A stretch of DNA of 8,001 bases from JBEKLJ01 sp050010255 (GCA_050010255.1 JBEKLJ010000163.1:1-8001); one strand, 5' to 3'; positions 1 through 6,810 are shown, counted from the first letter of the stretch. Notes: a model not told the origin generated them from the letters alone. Made by a program: numbers and translations.

Positions 1-79
1 ACTCACTTAAGCGCCTACACGAATTCACGCGCGCGCGGCGCGGCGGCTGCTCGGCCGGCCGCGCTGCCGTCGTCCAGCG

Positions 80-1300
80 CTATTGCAGAATGACTCTGGC
101 GCCTTCGTTCAGGCCCGACACGACCTCGGTCTTGACGCCGTTGGAGATGCCGAGCTTGCAGGCCACCCGCCGCCGGCCCGTCTCGGAAACCGGATCGGGC
201 ACTTCCAGGAAGGTCTTGCGCTGCCGGTCATAGATCACGGCCGCCTCGGGCGCCAGCAGCACGCTCTTCTTCTCTTCCAGAATGATCTCGGCATTGGCGC
301 TCATGTTGGCCAGGAGCTCGCCGCCGGGATTCCGGATGGAAACCCGCACCTCGAAGGTGGTCACGTTCTCCTTCTCCACGCCGAACGGGGAGATCTTGGT
401 GACACGGCCGTAGAACTTCCGGTCCTTGAACGCCTCGACCACGATGCGAGCCGGCTGGCCGAGATAGACCCTGCCGATGTCGGCCTCATCGACCTTGCCC
501 AGCACATAGACGTCGCTGACGTCGCCCAGCGTCATGATCCGGGTGGCCTGGGAGCCGAGCACCAGGATGGAGCTGACGGCGTCGCCGACCTCGACGTCGC
601 GCGAGAGCACGAGGCCATCCATGGGGCTGACGATGGTGGAGTTGCGCAGGTCCTCGTCGGCGCTGTCGAGCATGGCCTGCGCCTGCGCCACTTGCGCCTT
701 GGCGCGGGCGATGTCGGCGCGGCTCACCGAGATGTTCCGGAGCGCCATCATCTGCCGGTTGAAGGCGAGTTGGTAGGTCCTGTCGGCCTCATCCAGAACC
801 GCCTGCGCGATCAGCCCCTGGGACTTGAGCTGCCGCCCGCGCTCCAGGTCGGCTCTCAGGAACGGCAGGTCCGGGCCTTCGGCCTCGACCTTGTTCTTCT
901 CGTGGGTGGCGATGGCGCCCTCTTCGGCGGCCTGCGCGGCCAGAAGCGCCGCCCGCGCCTCGCGCACGCGCGCCCGGAGCTCTTCCTTGTCCAGCTCGGC
1001 CAGCACCTGTCCCTTCTTCACCCAATCGCTGTAATGGACGAACACCTGGTTCACGATGCCGCTGGCCTTGGACTTGACCTCCACCTTGGCCAGGGGCTCA
1101 ATTCGGCCGGTGGCTACGACCGACCGCGCGATGTCGCCCCGCTCGATGGTGGCCAGCTTGGAAGGATCGATCTGCAGGTTCGGCTTGAACGCCGCCTTGA
1201 TGCCGAAAACCGCCGCCACCAGCAGCACCACGATGCTCGCCAGCCAGATCAGCCGCTTGCGCTTGCGCCCGTTCCTCCTGCCGTTGGTTCCGTTTGCCAT
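80..1300 (-). CDS. HlyD/MacA-family periplasmic adaptor subunit
   Basis: A 406-residue membrane-fusion (adaptor) protein, of the kind that links an inner-membrane ABC or RND pump to an outer-membrane channel. A basic N-terminus (RRNGRKRKR) precedes one membrane anchor at about residues 17-36, so the bulk should be periplasmic. The first half of a biotinyl/lipoyl-like domain lies at about 70-105 (KSKASGIVNQVFV, then VKKGQVLAELD). An Ala/Arg/Glu-rich helical hairpin, probably coiled coil, spans about 106-220. The second lipoyl half follows at 221-243 (STIVSPMDGLVLSRDVEVGD), then beta-barrel and membrane-proximal domains to the TAG stop. Length is normal for MacA-like adaptors. The start is supported by AGGGGAG six bases upstream. 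It lies 96 bases after the permease gene in the same direction, and its own strong ribosome site suggests it can be expressed separately. A MacB-like ATPase/permease would be expected just beyond the left edge. Family is confident; cargo is unknown. Confidence 0.9.
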   Translation of the reverse strand: MANGTNGRRNGRKRKRLIWLASIVVLLVAAVFGIKAAFKPNLQIDPSKLATIERGDIARSVVATGRIEPLAKVEVKSKASGIVNQVFVHYSDWVKKGQVLAELDKEELRARVREARAALLAAQAAEEGAIATHEKNKVEAEGPDLPFLRADLERGRQLKSQGLIAQAVLDEADRTYQLAFNRQMMALRNISVSRADIARAKAQVAQAQAMLDSADEDLRNSTIVSPMDGLVLSRDVEVGDAVSSILVLGSQATRIMTLGDVSDVYVLGKVDEADIGRVYLGQPARIVVEAFKDRKFYGRVTKISPFGVEKENVTTFEVRVSIRNPGGELLANMSANAEIILEEKKSVLLAPEAAVIYDRQRKTFLEVPDPVSETGRRRVACKLGISNGVKTEVVSGLNEGARVILQ

Positions 1301-1306
1301 GCTCCA

Positions 1307-1313
1307 CTCCCCT
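1307..1313 (-). promoter_or_regulatory. Ribosome binding site of the HlyD-family gene
   Basis: On the minus strand AGGGGAG lies six bases before the ATG at 1300. It is the clearest Shine-Dalgarno site in the minus-strand gene run and fixes the adaptor start. The tightly coupled upstream genes have weaker sites. Confidence 0.7.
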
Positions 1314-1348
1314 AGCCTGGCCCGCGGCCGCCGCCTCGGCCCATAGCT

Positions 1349-1377
1349 GATATACGGATGTAACCCGGTTTTGTTCC
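1349..1377 (-). promoter_or_regulatory. Possible weak promoter before the HlyD-family gene
   Basis: The 96-base gap between permease and adaptor holds an AT-rich island. Read on the minus strand it contains GGAACA (1372-1377), a 17-base spacer and TATATC (1349-1354). These match sigma70 -35 and -10 consensus at about 3/6 and 4/6 positions. It would give the adaptor its own transcript with a leader of about 40 bases. The match is weak and rests only on local composition and spacing. Confidence 0.25.
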
Positions 1378-1396
1378 GCCGCAGGCGGGGGCGGCG

Positions 1397-2626
1397 TCAG
1401 ATCACGTCGGCGAAGTTCTTGCGCAGCTTGTAGAAGCAGGCGTGGCCCAGGAAGAACACGACCAGCGAGAGCGCCCAGAACTTCCACAGCGCGCCGGGCG
1501 CCGGGGCGCGGCCCTCCAGGAACATCTGGCGGTAGGCGTGCACCAGCACGAAGAAGGGGTTCTTCGAGAGCACGGCCAGCGCCTCGCGCGGCAGCGACTC
1601 GACGGGGTAGCAGATCGGCGTGAGGAAGAACCACAGCGTCAGCAGGAAGCCGTTGACCTGCCCCAGGTCGCGCACGTAGACGCCGAGGGCGGCCAGAAAC
1701 CAGACCACGCCCGCCGTGAAGAGCACCTGGGGGACCACCCAGGCCGGCAGCCACAGCACGGCCAGCGGCACGGCGCCGCGAGTGGCCAGCAGGAAGACCA
1801 GGAAGATGCCCAGCGCGAACAGCTCCGTCACCAGGCCAGCGGCCACCAGGTTCACCGGCAGCGTCTCCAGCGGAAAGACGAGCTTTTTGACGAAGTTCCG
1901 GTGCTCGAGCATGACGAACGGGGCGCGCCCCGCGGCCTCGCTGAAAGCCAGCCAGGGCAGCATGCCGCACAGGAAGTAGAGGACGAACCCGGCTCGGCTC
2001 GGGTCGCCGTGGAAGCGGGCGCGCAGCACGATGCCGAACACGAAGAAGTAGGTCGCCATCAGCAGCAGCGGATTCAGCACCGTCCAGAAGAGGCCGCCGA
2101 AGGAGCCGCGGTAGCGGCCGACGATATCGCGCCGCACCATGGAGCGGATCAAGCTGCGGTTGCGCCACACGCCTGTGAGCGGGTACTTGAAGGCCCGGCC
2201 GAGCGCGCGCAGGAGCTTCCGGCGCCGCAGCGCCGCCAGGGTCGCCATCGAGCTGCGCGTCAGACGCGGCCGCCCGCGCTCGACTTCGACCTCGAGGACC
2301 AGGAACGGCGCCCCCCGCTCGTAGAACCACGAAACGTGCTCCTGGATCGGCGAGACGTAGGCGCGGTAGCGGCCCGGCTCGGAGGGGAACTCGACGCTCA
2401 CATCAACCTGACAGGATTCGCCCGGGGCCAACGGGCCAGGGAGCGGGACGCGCGGGCCATCCTTCACCAGAATGTCCGATTCCGCGTCAAAGACCTGATA
2501 GCTCGCCGCGTAGCCCTCTTCGGCGCTCCAGATCGCCTCGGAGGTGTTGACGAGACGCAGGCGCACCCGCGCGGTGAGACTCTGCTCGTCGATGCGGACC
2601 TCGGCCGGCGTCATGTGTATAGCCAT
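1397..2626 (-). CDS. Wzm-type polysaccharide ABC permease with N-terminal Ig-like domain
   Basis: A 409-residue inner-membrane permease of the ABC-2 family (Wzm/KpsM/TagG type), which exports lipid-linked polysaccharide from the cytoplasm. The permease core is about residues 155-409, the full usual length. Hallmarks include RRDIVGRYRGSFGGLFWTVL (165-184), GMLPWLAF (221-228), NFVKKLVFPLETLP (244-257), FLTPICYP (334-341) and NPFFVLVHAYR (356-366), with about six hydrophobic segments. Residues 1-115 are unusual: a beta-rich, Ig-like region with VNTSEAIW (26-33), PLPGPLAPGE (61-70), PSEPGRYRAYV (81-91) and VSWFYERG (98-105), joined by a basic linker. It overlaps the preceding gene by 16 bases. 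An in-frame ATG at 2614 forms ATGA with that gene's stop and would shorten the protein by four residues. Neither start has a good Shine-Dalgarno site. The Wzt-like ATPase partner is not in this window. Confidence 0.9.
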   Translation of the reverse strand: MAIHMTPAEVRIDEQSLTARVRLRLVNTSEAIWSAEEGYAASYQVFDAESDILVKDGPRVPLPGPLAPGESCQVDVSVEFPSEPGRYRAYVSPIQEHVSWFYERGAPFLVLEVEVERGRPRLTRSSMATLAALRRRKLLRALGRAFKYPLTGVWRNRSLIRSMVRRDIVGRYRGSFGGLFWTVLNPLLLMATYFFVFGIVLRARFHGDPSRAGFVLYFLCGMLPWLAFSEAAGRAPFVMLEHRNFVKKLVFPLETLPVNLVAAGLVTELFALGIFLVFLLATRGAVPLAVLWLPAWVVPQVLFTAGVVWFLAALGVYVRDLGQVNGFLLTLWFFLTPICYPVESLPREALAVLSKNPFFVLVHAYRQMFLEGRAPAPGALWKFWALSLVVFFLGHACFYKLRKNFADVI

Positions 2627-4764
2627 TCAGGATAGCGGGCGCGCACCGGCCCGGTCTTCCGGCCGACCGCGTAGATGCCGTCGTGGCGCAGGTCCGAATC
2701 CAGTTCGTAGCGCTCCAACAGCCGCCGCACCCAGGCCACCTCGGGCTCCGGCTGCCGGCGGAACGGCCCGGTCTCCAGCAGCGTGACCTCGAAGCCCGCG
2801 TCCTCCAGCAGCCGCCGGATCTCGCGCGGGGTGTACTCGCGGTTGTGCCGCGTATCGATGGCGCCGTCCCGGGCTGGCTTGATGAACTGCGGGAACAGCC
2901 CCGGATGGTACCCCTGTAGAACCGCCGCGATGGCGCGCAGCGAGGCCGCGTTGGGCGTGGTGAGCACCAGGTGGCCGCCGGGCCGCAGGACGCGGTTGAT
3001 CTCCCCCAGCATGTGCATGGGGTCGGCGGAGAGGTGCTCGAGAACCTCGCAGCAGAGCACCGTGGCGAAGTGCTCGTCGGCGTACGGGAAAGGATCCCGC
3101 TCGGCGTCGAACAGATCGACCTTGCAGGCGAAGGTCTGGCCGCTTTCGGAAACCACCGTGCGGTGCTCCACCGTGCCCGCCTGGCCGTAATAGCAGCCGC
3201 GCACTTCGCCGTAACCGAGCCTCGATTTCAGGGCCGGGGTGATCTGAAAGTAGGCCCCCATCTCGAGGACGCGGTCCTCGGGGCCGCCCGGCGGCGTGAT
3301 GTCGAGAGTCCTGATGAGCCGCGTCAGGTGTGTTTCGGCGTAAGACCGGACGGCCGGGCCGGGCGGTACCCACTCGAGCACGACTTCGGGCGGCGCGGGC
3401 GTGGTAAGCGCTGGCGCCAGCGGCGCCGCAGTCGGCGACTCTGTCACGAAGGCCGCCATCGGAGGAGCCGGCGGCACGAGCGGCGCCGGGACCGGCGGCG
3501 GCGCTGTCTCATCAGTGGCCGCCTCGGGTAGCGCGGCGGCGGGTGGCTCGATGGGCTCCGCCGGAACCACCACCGTCGAGGGGACCGGCAACGGCGCTGG
3601 CGCGGCAACCGCGGCTTCGGCCTGCGATTGCACTTCCCCGAGTGCGCGCCCGGAGATCACATCTTCGAGAAACGACGCATAGGCCCGCGCCACCTTGTCC
3701 CACAAGCATTCGCGCTGGACCCACTGGCGCGCGCGCGCGCCCAGTTCGCGCGCCCAGTCGGGGCGGGTGGCGAGCAGGCTCAGGAACTCGAAGATGTGCG
3801 CCTCCTCGGCCCCGTCCACCGGCACCTTCAAGCAGACGTCGTCCGGAAGGTCACGGAACGCGCCGACATCGGAAACCAGGACAGGTTTGCCAAGCCCGAG
3901 GGCGCGCAACAGGCTGCCGGAGCTCTCGCCCAGGGTGGGGTAGCGCAGGTTCAGCACTATGTCGCAAGCCGCCATGTAGCCGACGAAGTCCTCAATGGGC
4001 GCATAGCCCAGCACCTGCACGCTGGCATCGAGCCCCAGCGTGCGGATGAAGGAGTGCACGGGAAAGTCCGGGTGGGGCTCGCCGACCAGGATCATCCTCG
4101 CGGCTGGCTCCAGCTTGAGCAGGCGGCGGAAGGCGCGCAGCGCCTCGGGGACGCGCTTGTAGGGCTTGAGGAACCCGAAGATTCCGATGAGTAGGGTGGA
4201 AGGGCCCAGCCCCAGGCGCTCGCGGTATGCCCAGCGGTCCGCCTCCGGGGTTCCGGCGCCGTGAGGAATCCGAGCCAGCGGCCCGCGGAAGCCGGCCGCC
4301 CGCACCGCCTCCTCAACCGCGCGGCTGTGGACAACCAACGCCCGGGCGCGCTCCAGGATCCGCCGTGTCATGGGAAGGCCGTGGTAGTCCGGCCCGGCCT
4401 CGCGTGAGCGCACGCGTTCGGCGCGGGCCAGCGCCTCCGCCCCGCCGTTGTACTCGGCCTCCCGCAGGTAGGCGTCCCAGTCGCCGCGGCGGATCGTCAG
4501 GTCGGCCAGCAGGTGGTGGAGGTTGGCCTCGTGCAGCACCACCACGCCCGGGCGCCGCAGCGCCATCTCGTAGACGAAGCCGTGATCGGGGTTGTTGCCG
4601 ACCTGGTAGAGCGCGACGTCGGCGCGTGAGGCGTCGAAACCGGCGGCCGGTTCGGCGATCACCTCGACCTGAACCAGCCGCTCCAGCTCTCGAACCAGCG
4701 CGGCCGAATAGTCGGCAATGCCGCTCCGGGCGGGCGGCATGGGCGAGACGAACGCCAGGCGCAT
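2611..4764 (-). CDS. Fused GT4-type glycosyltransferase and SAM-dependent methyltransferase
   Basis: A 717-residue two-enzyme protein, presumably cytoplasmic. Residues 1-370 are a GT-B, GT4-like glycosyltransferase: MRLAFVSPMPPARSGIADYS at the N-terminus, a donor-domain start at LLIGIFGFLKPYKR (191-204) and TLGESSGSLLRALGLGKPVL (277-296). In the E-x7-E position E280 is present but the second Glu is Ala288. Residues 372-470 are a low-complexity Pro/Ala/Val linker. Residues 471-717 are a class I methyltransferase with a motif-I variant VLEMGAY (499-505), a conserved LFDAERDPFPY (551-561), EVLEHL (573-578) and RVLRPGGHLVLTTPN (591-605). The chosen ATG lies two bases after the stop of the DUF3108 gene; the open frame runs further upstream but that part is its shadow. 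A sugar-adding and sugar- or chain-end-methylating role fits the operon. Substrates cannot be read from sequence. Confidence 0.9.
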   Translation of the reverse strand: MRLAFVSPMPPARSGIADYSAALVRELERLVQVEVIAEPAAGFDASRADVALYQVGNNPDHGFVYEMALRRPGVVVLHEANLHHLLADLTIRRGDWDAYLREAEYNGGAEALARAERVRSREAGPDYHGLPMTRRILERARALVVHSRAVEEAVRAAGFRGPLARIPHGAGTPEADRWAYRERLGLGPSTLLIGIFGFLKPYKRVPEALRAFRRLLKLEPAARMILVGEPHPDFPVHSFIRTLGLDASVQVLGYAPIEDFVGYMAACDIVLNLRYPTLGESSGSLLRALGLGKPVLVSDVGAFRDLPDDVCLKVPVDGAEEAHIFEFLSLLATRPDWARELGARARQWVQRECLWDKVARAYASFLEDVISGRALGEVQSQAEAAVAAPAPLPVPSTVVVPAEPIEPPAAALPEAATDETAPPPVPAPLVPPAPPMAAFVTESPTAAPLAPALTTPAPPEVVLEWVPPGPAVRSYAETHLTRLIRTLDITPPGGPEDRVLEMGAYFQITPALKSRLGYGEVRGCYYGQAGTVEHRTVVSESGQTFACKVDLFDAERDPFPYADEHFATVLCCEVLEHLSADPMHMLGEINRVLRPGGHLVLTTPNAASLRAIAAVLQGYHPGLFPQFIKPARDGAIDTRHNREYTPREIRRLLEDAGFEVTLLETGPFRRQPEPEVAWVRRLLERYELDSDLRHDGIYAVGRKTGPVRARYPEWLYT

Positions 4765-4766
4765 GG

Positions 4767-5477
4767 TCAGCGCACGAGCTCCATTGAGAAGGCTCCCGCG
4801 GCGAGTGGGACGCGCACCATGACCGGCGTTCGCGCGGCGTCCCGCAAGAAGTACAGCTCGAAGGCGCCCTGGGAGGCCGGCCCCTTGTAGGAGACCGTCA
4901 CCCGCTCGGCGTCCATGGGTCTGTCGTTGACGCGAATCGCCTGCGGGCCGCCGTATTCCAGCCGAACCTGATAGGGCGCGCCGAAGTATACCGTCTGCGG
5001 TCCGGGCAGCCGGCCCTGCGAAAGCTCGCGGCGCAGGTAGTAGAAGAAGGTCAGCCCGTCCCGCGCGCAGGCTGGCACGGAAAGCTCCGACTTTCCGCCG
5101 CCGCCGATGGTCTCGCGCGTCGCGCGGCCCTCCTGGGCCTCGAACTTCGTACGCTCGTTGGTCTTGCGCCGGCCGTGCGTGGCCTGCTTGAAAAGCTCGA
5201 CGGAACAAAAGTCGCCGGCGGCGACGGCCTGGTAGGAGTCGCTGACGGCGAATCCGGGCACCGCCGCGTCGAGCGAGAAGGCGAAGCTCCAGCGCTCCCT
5301 AGTCCGCGATGCCTGCATCTGGGCTTCGCCCAGGCTAAGCCCGCTCGGCCAGTTGACGGAGTACCGCAACGATTCGTCGCGGAAGGGAGTATCCGGCGGC
5401 CGTGGAGCGGGCGGGGGTGTCTGCGCCCCCGCGACAGCGCCGGCCAACGCCACCGCGATAACCAAGGTTTGCCTCAT
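4767..5477 (-). CDS. Secreted DUF3108-domain protein
   Basis: A 236-residue exported protein of unknown function. The N-terminus MRQTLVIAVALAGAVAGAQ is a signal peptide with likely cleavage after residue 18 or 19, followed by a short Pro-rich stretch. There is no lipobox Cys. The mature part begins FRDESLRYSVNWPSGLSLGE, the usual DUF3108 (PF11306) opening. It continues with the predicted beta-strand pattern of that family, including SVELFKQATHGRR, FFYYLRREL and a C-terminal VMVRVPLAAGAFSMEL. Its ATG overlaps the TGA of the upstream glycosyltransferase as ATGA (5474-5477), and its own stop is two bases before the next start, so it is translationally coupled on both sides. A periplasmic or envelope role in the same polysaccharide pathway is inferred from this position only. 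Confidence 0.85.
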   Translation of the reverse strand: MRQTLVIAVALAGAVAGAQTPPPAPRPPDTPFRDESLRYSVNWPSGLSLGEAQMQASRTRERWSFAFSLDAAVPGFAVSDSYQAVAAGDFCSVELFKQATHGRRKTNERTKFEAQEGRATRETIGGGGKSELSVPACARDGLTFFYYLRRELSQGRLPGPQTVYFGAPYQVRLEYGGPQAIRVNDRPMDAERVTVSYKGPASQGAFELYFLRDAARTPVMVRVPLAAGAFSMELVR

Positions 5478-6631
5478 CGCTTTGAAACCGAAACCGGAGC
5501 CCAGTGCTGGCGTGGCGCGCGCGCGCCGGCCAGCGCGGCCGCGTAATAGACCTGCAGGGTCTCCTCGGCGGTCCGCCGCCAACTGAACTGCGCGGCGCGT
5601 TGCAGCCCCAGCCGCCCCATGCGGGCGCGCAACTCGGAGTCGAGCGCCAGATCCGCCAGGGCGCGGACCATCTGCTCCCTCGAGCGCGGGTCGAAGAGGA
5701 TGGCCGCCGCGTCGGCGACCTCGAGGATGGCCGAGCTGTCCGAGCAGGCAACCGGCCGCCCACACGCCATGGCCTCCAGCACCGGAAGCCCGAAGCCCTC
5801 ATAGAAGGACGGGAACACAAAGAACTGGCAGGCGTTGTAGAGCTGGAGCAATTCCTCGTCGGAGACGAAGCCGGTGAAATGGATGCGCTCGGCGACCCCG
5901 GACCGCGCGGCCGCCTTGCGCACTGCGTCACCGTGCCAGCTCTCCTTGCCCGCCAGCACCAGGTGATGGTGGAGCTGCGGATAGGCGCCGGCCAGCTCGG
6001 CGAAGGCATGGATCAAGCCGGCCTGGTTCTTCCGCGCCTGGAGGTCTCCGACCGCGAGGATGAAAGGCGAGGGAACCTGGAACCGCCGCCAGACCCAGGC
6101 AACGGCCTCCTCGTGGCCCAGCGGCCGAAACAGCGGCGCGGCCGCATTCGGGATCACGGCGATCTTGGCGTCGTCCATGCCGTAAGCCCGCGAGATCTCC
6201 CGCCGCGAGAACTCGCTGCCGGTGAGAACGCGCACCGCGCGTTCGACCGTGCGCCGGACGGTAACCCGCAACTGGGCCGCGCGCGCGGCGGTGAAGTACT
6301 CGGGGTAATCGACGAAGCTCACGTCGTGCACGCTCACAACGACCGGCGTGGGGCAGACCAGTGGCGCGGTGTACTGCACGTGGAGCAGGTCCGGCCGGTC
6401 GCGCCGCAGCCACCGCGGAAGGTCGAACCCCAGCCGCACGAACGGGTCCCGCGATACCCGCCGCTGCCTGAAGCGCCGCGGCAAGGCGCCGGCTGCCTCG
6501 GGCGTCGAAACGTAGGCGATGAATTCGGAGCGATCGTCAACGGAGGCAAACGCACACAAGAGGTTGCGGACGTAGACCTCATTCCCAGTCAGTTGGCAGC
6601 CGATTGCGTGAGCGTCTACCGAAAAGCGCAT
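5474..6631 (-). CDS. GT4-family glycosyltransferase
   Basis: A 385-residue cytoplasmic or membrane-associated GT-B glycosyltransferase that should transfer a sugar from an activated nucleotide donor to a growing glycan. The N-terminal acceptor domain has MRFSVDAHAI, GNEVYVRNLL (16-25) and VVVSVHDVSFVDYPEYF (97-113). Next come TGSEFSRREI (137-146) and VIPNAAAPLF (159-168). The donor domain starts at FILAVGDLQARKNQ (190-203), with the Arg-Lys pair 200-201 in the phosphate-contact position. The E-x7-E motif EGFGLPVLE is intact (E278, E286). This resembles mannosyltransferase-like GT4 enzymes of O-antigen and exopolysaccharide clusters, but donor and linkage cannot be assigned. The start was placed at MRFSVDA because the family begins there and GGAAG lies seven bases upstream; a 31-residue extension has no family features. 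It is the first gene of the minus-strand operon. Confidence 0.92.
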   Translation of the reverse strand: MRFSVDAHAIGCQLTGNEVYVRNLLCAFASVDDRSEFIAYVSTPEAAGALPRRFRQRRVSRDPFVRLGFDLPRWLRRDRPDLLHVQYTAPLVCPTPVVVSVHDVSFVDYPEYFTAARAAQLRVTVRRTVERAVRVLTGSEFSRREISRAYGMDDAKIAVIPNAAAPLFRPLGHEEAVAWVWRRFQVPSPFILAVGDLQARKNQAGLIHAFAELAGAYPQLHHHLVLAGKESWHGDAVRKAAARSGVAERIHFTGFVSDEELLQLYNACQFFVFPSFYEGFGLPVLEAMACGRPVACSDSSAILEVADAAAILFDPRSREQMVRALADLALDSELRARMGRLGLQRAAQFSWRRTAEETLQVYYAAALAGARAPRQHWAPVSVSKR

Positions 6632-6680
6632 CAAACCACTTCCAGTATAACCGCCATGCCCGCCGGGAGGGGCTAGTCCG

Positions 6681-6731
6681 ATCTTCTCACACGCCTTCGG
6701 CTGCGGCTTGCGGGAGGCCGGCATCTTCTCA
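6681..6731. repeat. Pair of 9-base direct repeats in the divergent region
   Basis: ATCTTCTCA occurs at 6681-6689 and 6723-6731. The 42-base step equals about four helical turns, so both copies face the same side of the DNA, as paired regulator sites often do. The identity does not extend beyond nine bases, and a chance 9-base repeat in a region this short is not very rare, so function is only suggested. Confidence 0.3.
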
Positions 6732-6756
6732 AGTTGCGCTCGGGGGCGAGCCCGGG

Positions 6757-6785
6757 TTGACGGCCGGTGGAAAGTGCCTTAGAAT
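6757..6785 (+). promoter_or_regulatory. Sigma70-like promoter of the TIGR03437-type gene
   Basis: TTGACG (6757-6762) matches the -35 consensus at five of six positions. A 17-base spacer follows, then TAGAAT (6780-6785), matching -10 at five of six. Transcription should begin near 6791-6793. That leaves a leader of about 23 bases carrying the ribosome site and places the upstream in-frame ATG (6788) before the likely start of the RNA, favouring the GTG start at 6815. Confidence 0.65.
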
Positions 6786-6802
6786 TGATGCAGTTCAGGA
6801 TC

Positions 6803-6810
6803 AGGAGGGG
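6803..6810 (+). promoter_or_regulatory. Ribosome binding site of the TIGR03437-type gene
   Basis: AGGAGGGG, a near-perfect Shine-Dalgarno sequence, ends four bases before GTG at 6815. The alternative ATG at 6788 has only GGAAAG about fourteen bases upstream, which is too far. This site decides the start. Confidence 0.75.

Noticed and set aside
26..60. Alternating CG run and GGCCGGCC palindrome downstream of the adaptor stop, considered as terminator or special DNA structure
   Set aside because: No U tract, imperfect stem, and similar CG runs occur inside coding regions here, so composition explains it.
1377..1396. Inverted repeat CGCCGC/GCGGCG directly after the permease stop, considered as a terminator
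   Set aside because: A six-base stem with an eight-base loop and no following U tract; GC-rich repeats of this size are common in this sequence.
83..2635. Long plus-strand open frames opposite the adaptor and permease genes (83-1315 and 1442-2635)
   Set aside because: They are His/Arg/Gln/Gly-rich with no recognisable motif or start signal, and lie antisense to genes with clear family features. This is typical of high-GC shadow frames.
4765..5208. Upstream extension of the fused GT-methyltransferase frame by 148 codons
   Set aside because: The extension overlaps the DUF3108 gene, is Arg/Gly/Ala-rich without family features, and the GT domain begins exactly at the ATG at 4764.
3726..5527. 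GC palindromes GGCGCG...CGCGCC at 3726-3741 and 5514-5527, considered as a repeated site
   Set aside because: Both encode Gly-Ala-Arg-Ala runs inside glycosyltransferase genes and differ in length; high-GC codon use accounts for them.
5478..5765. Upstream extension of the DUF3108 frame by 96 codons
   Set aside because: It overlaps the 3' end of the glycosyltransferase gene and would bury the signal peptide; ATG at 5477 gives a proper signal peptide and an ATGA overlap.
6644..6649. TATACT on the minus strand just before the first glycosyltransferase, resembling a -10 box
   Set aside because: No -35 element at suitable spacing, and an RNA starting there would leave only about six bases before the ATG, excluding the GGAAG ribosome site.
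5504..6676. A 390-codon plus-strand open frame opposite the first glycosyltransferase
   Set aside because: Low-complexity Arg/Gly/Glu-rich composition, no domain, fully antisense to an intact GT4 gene.
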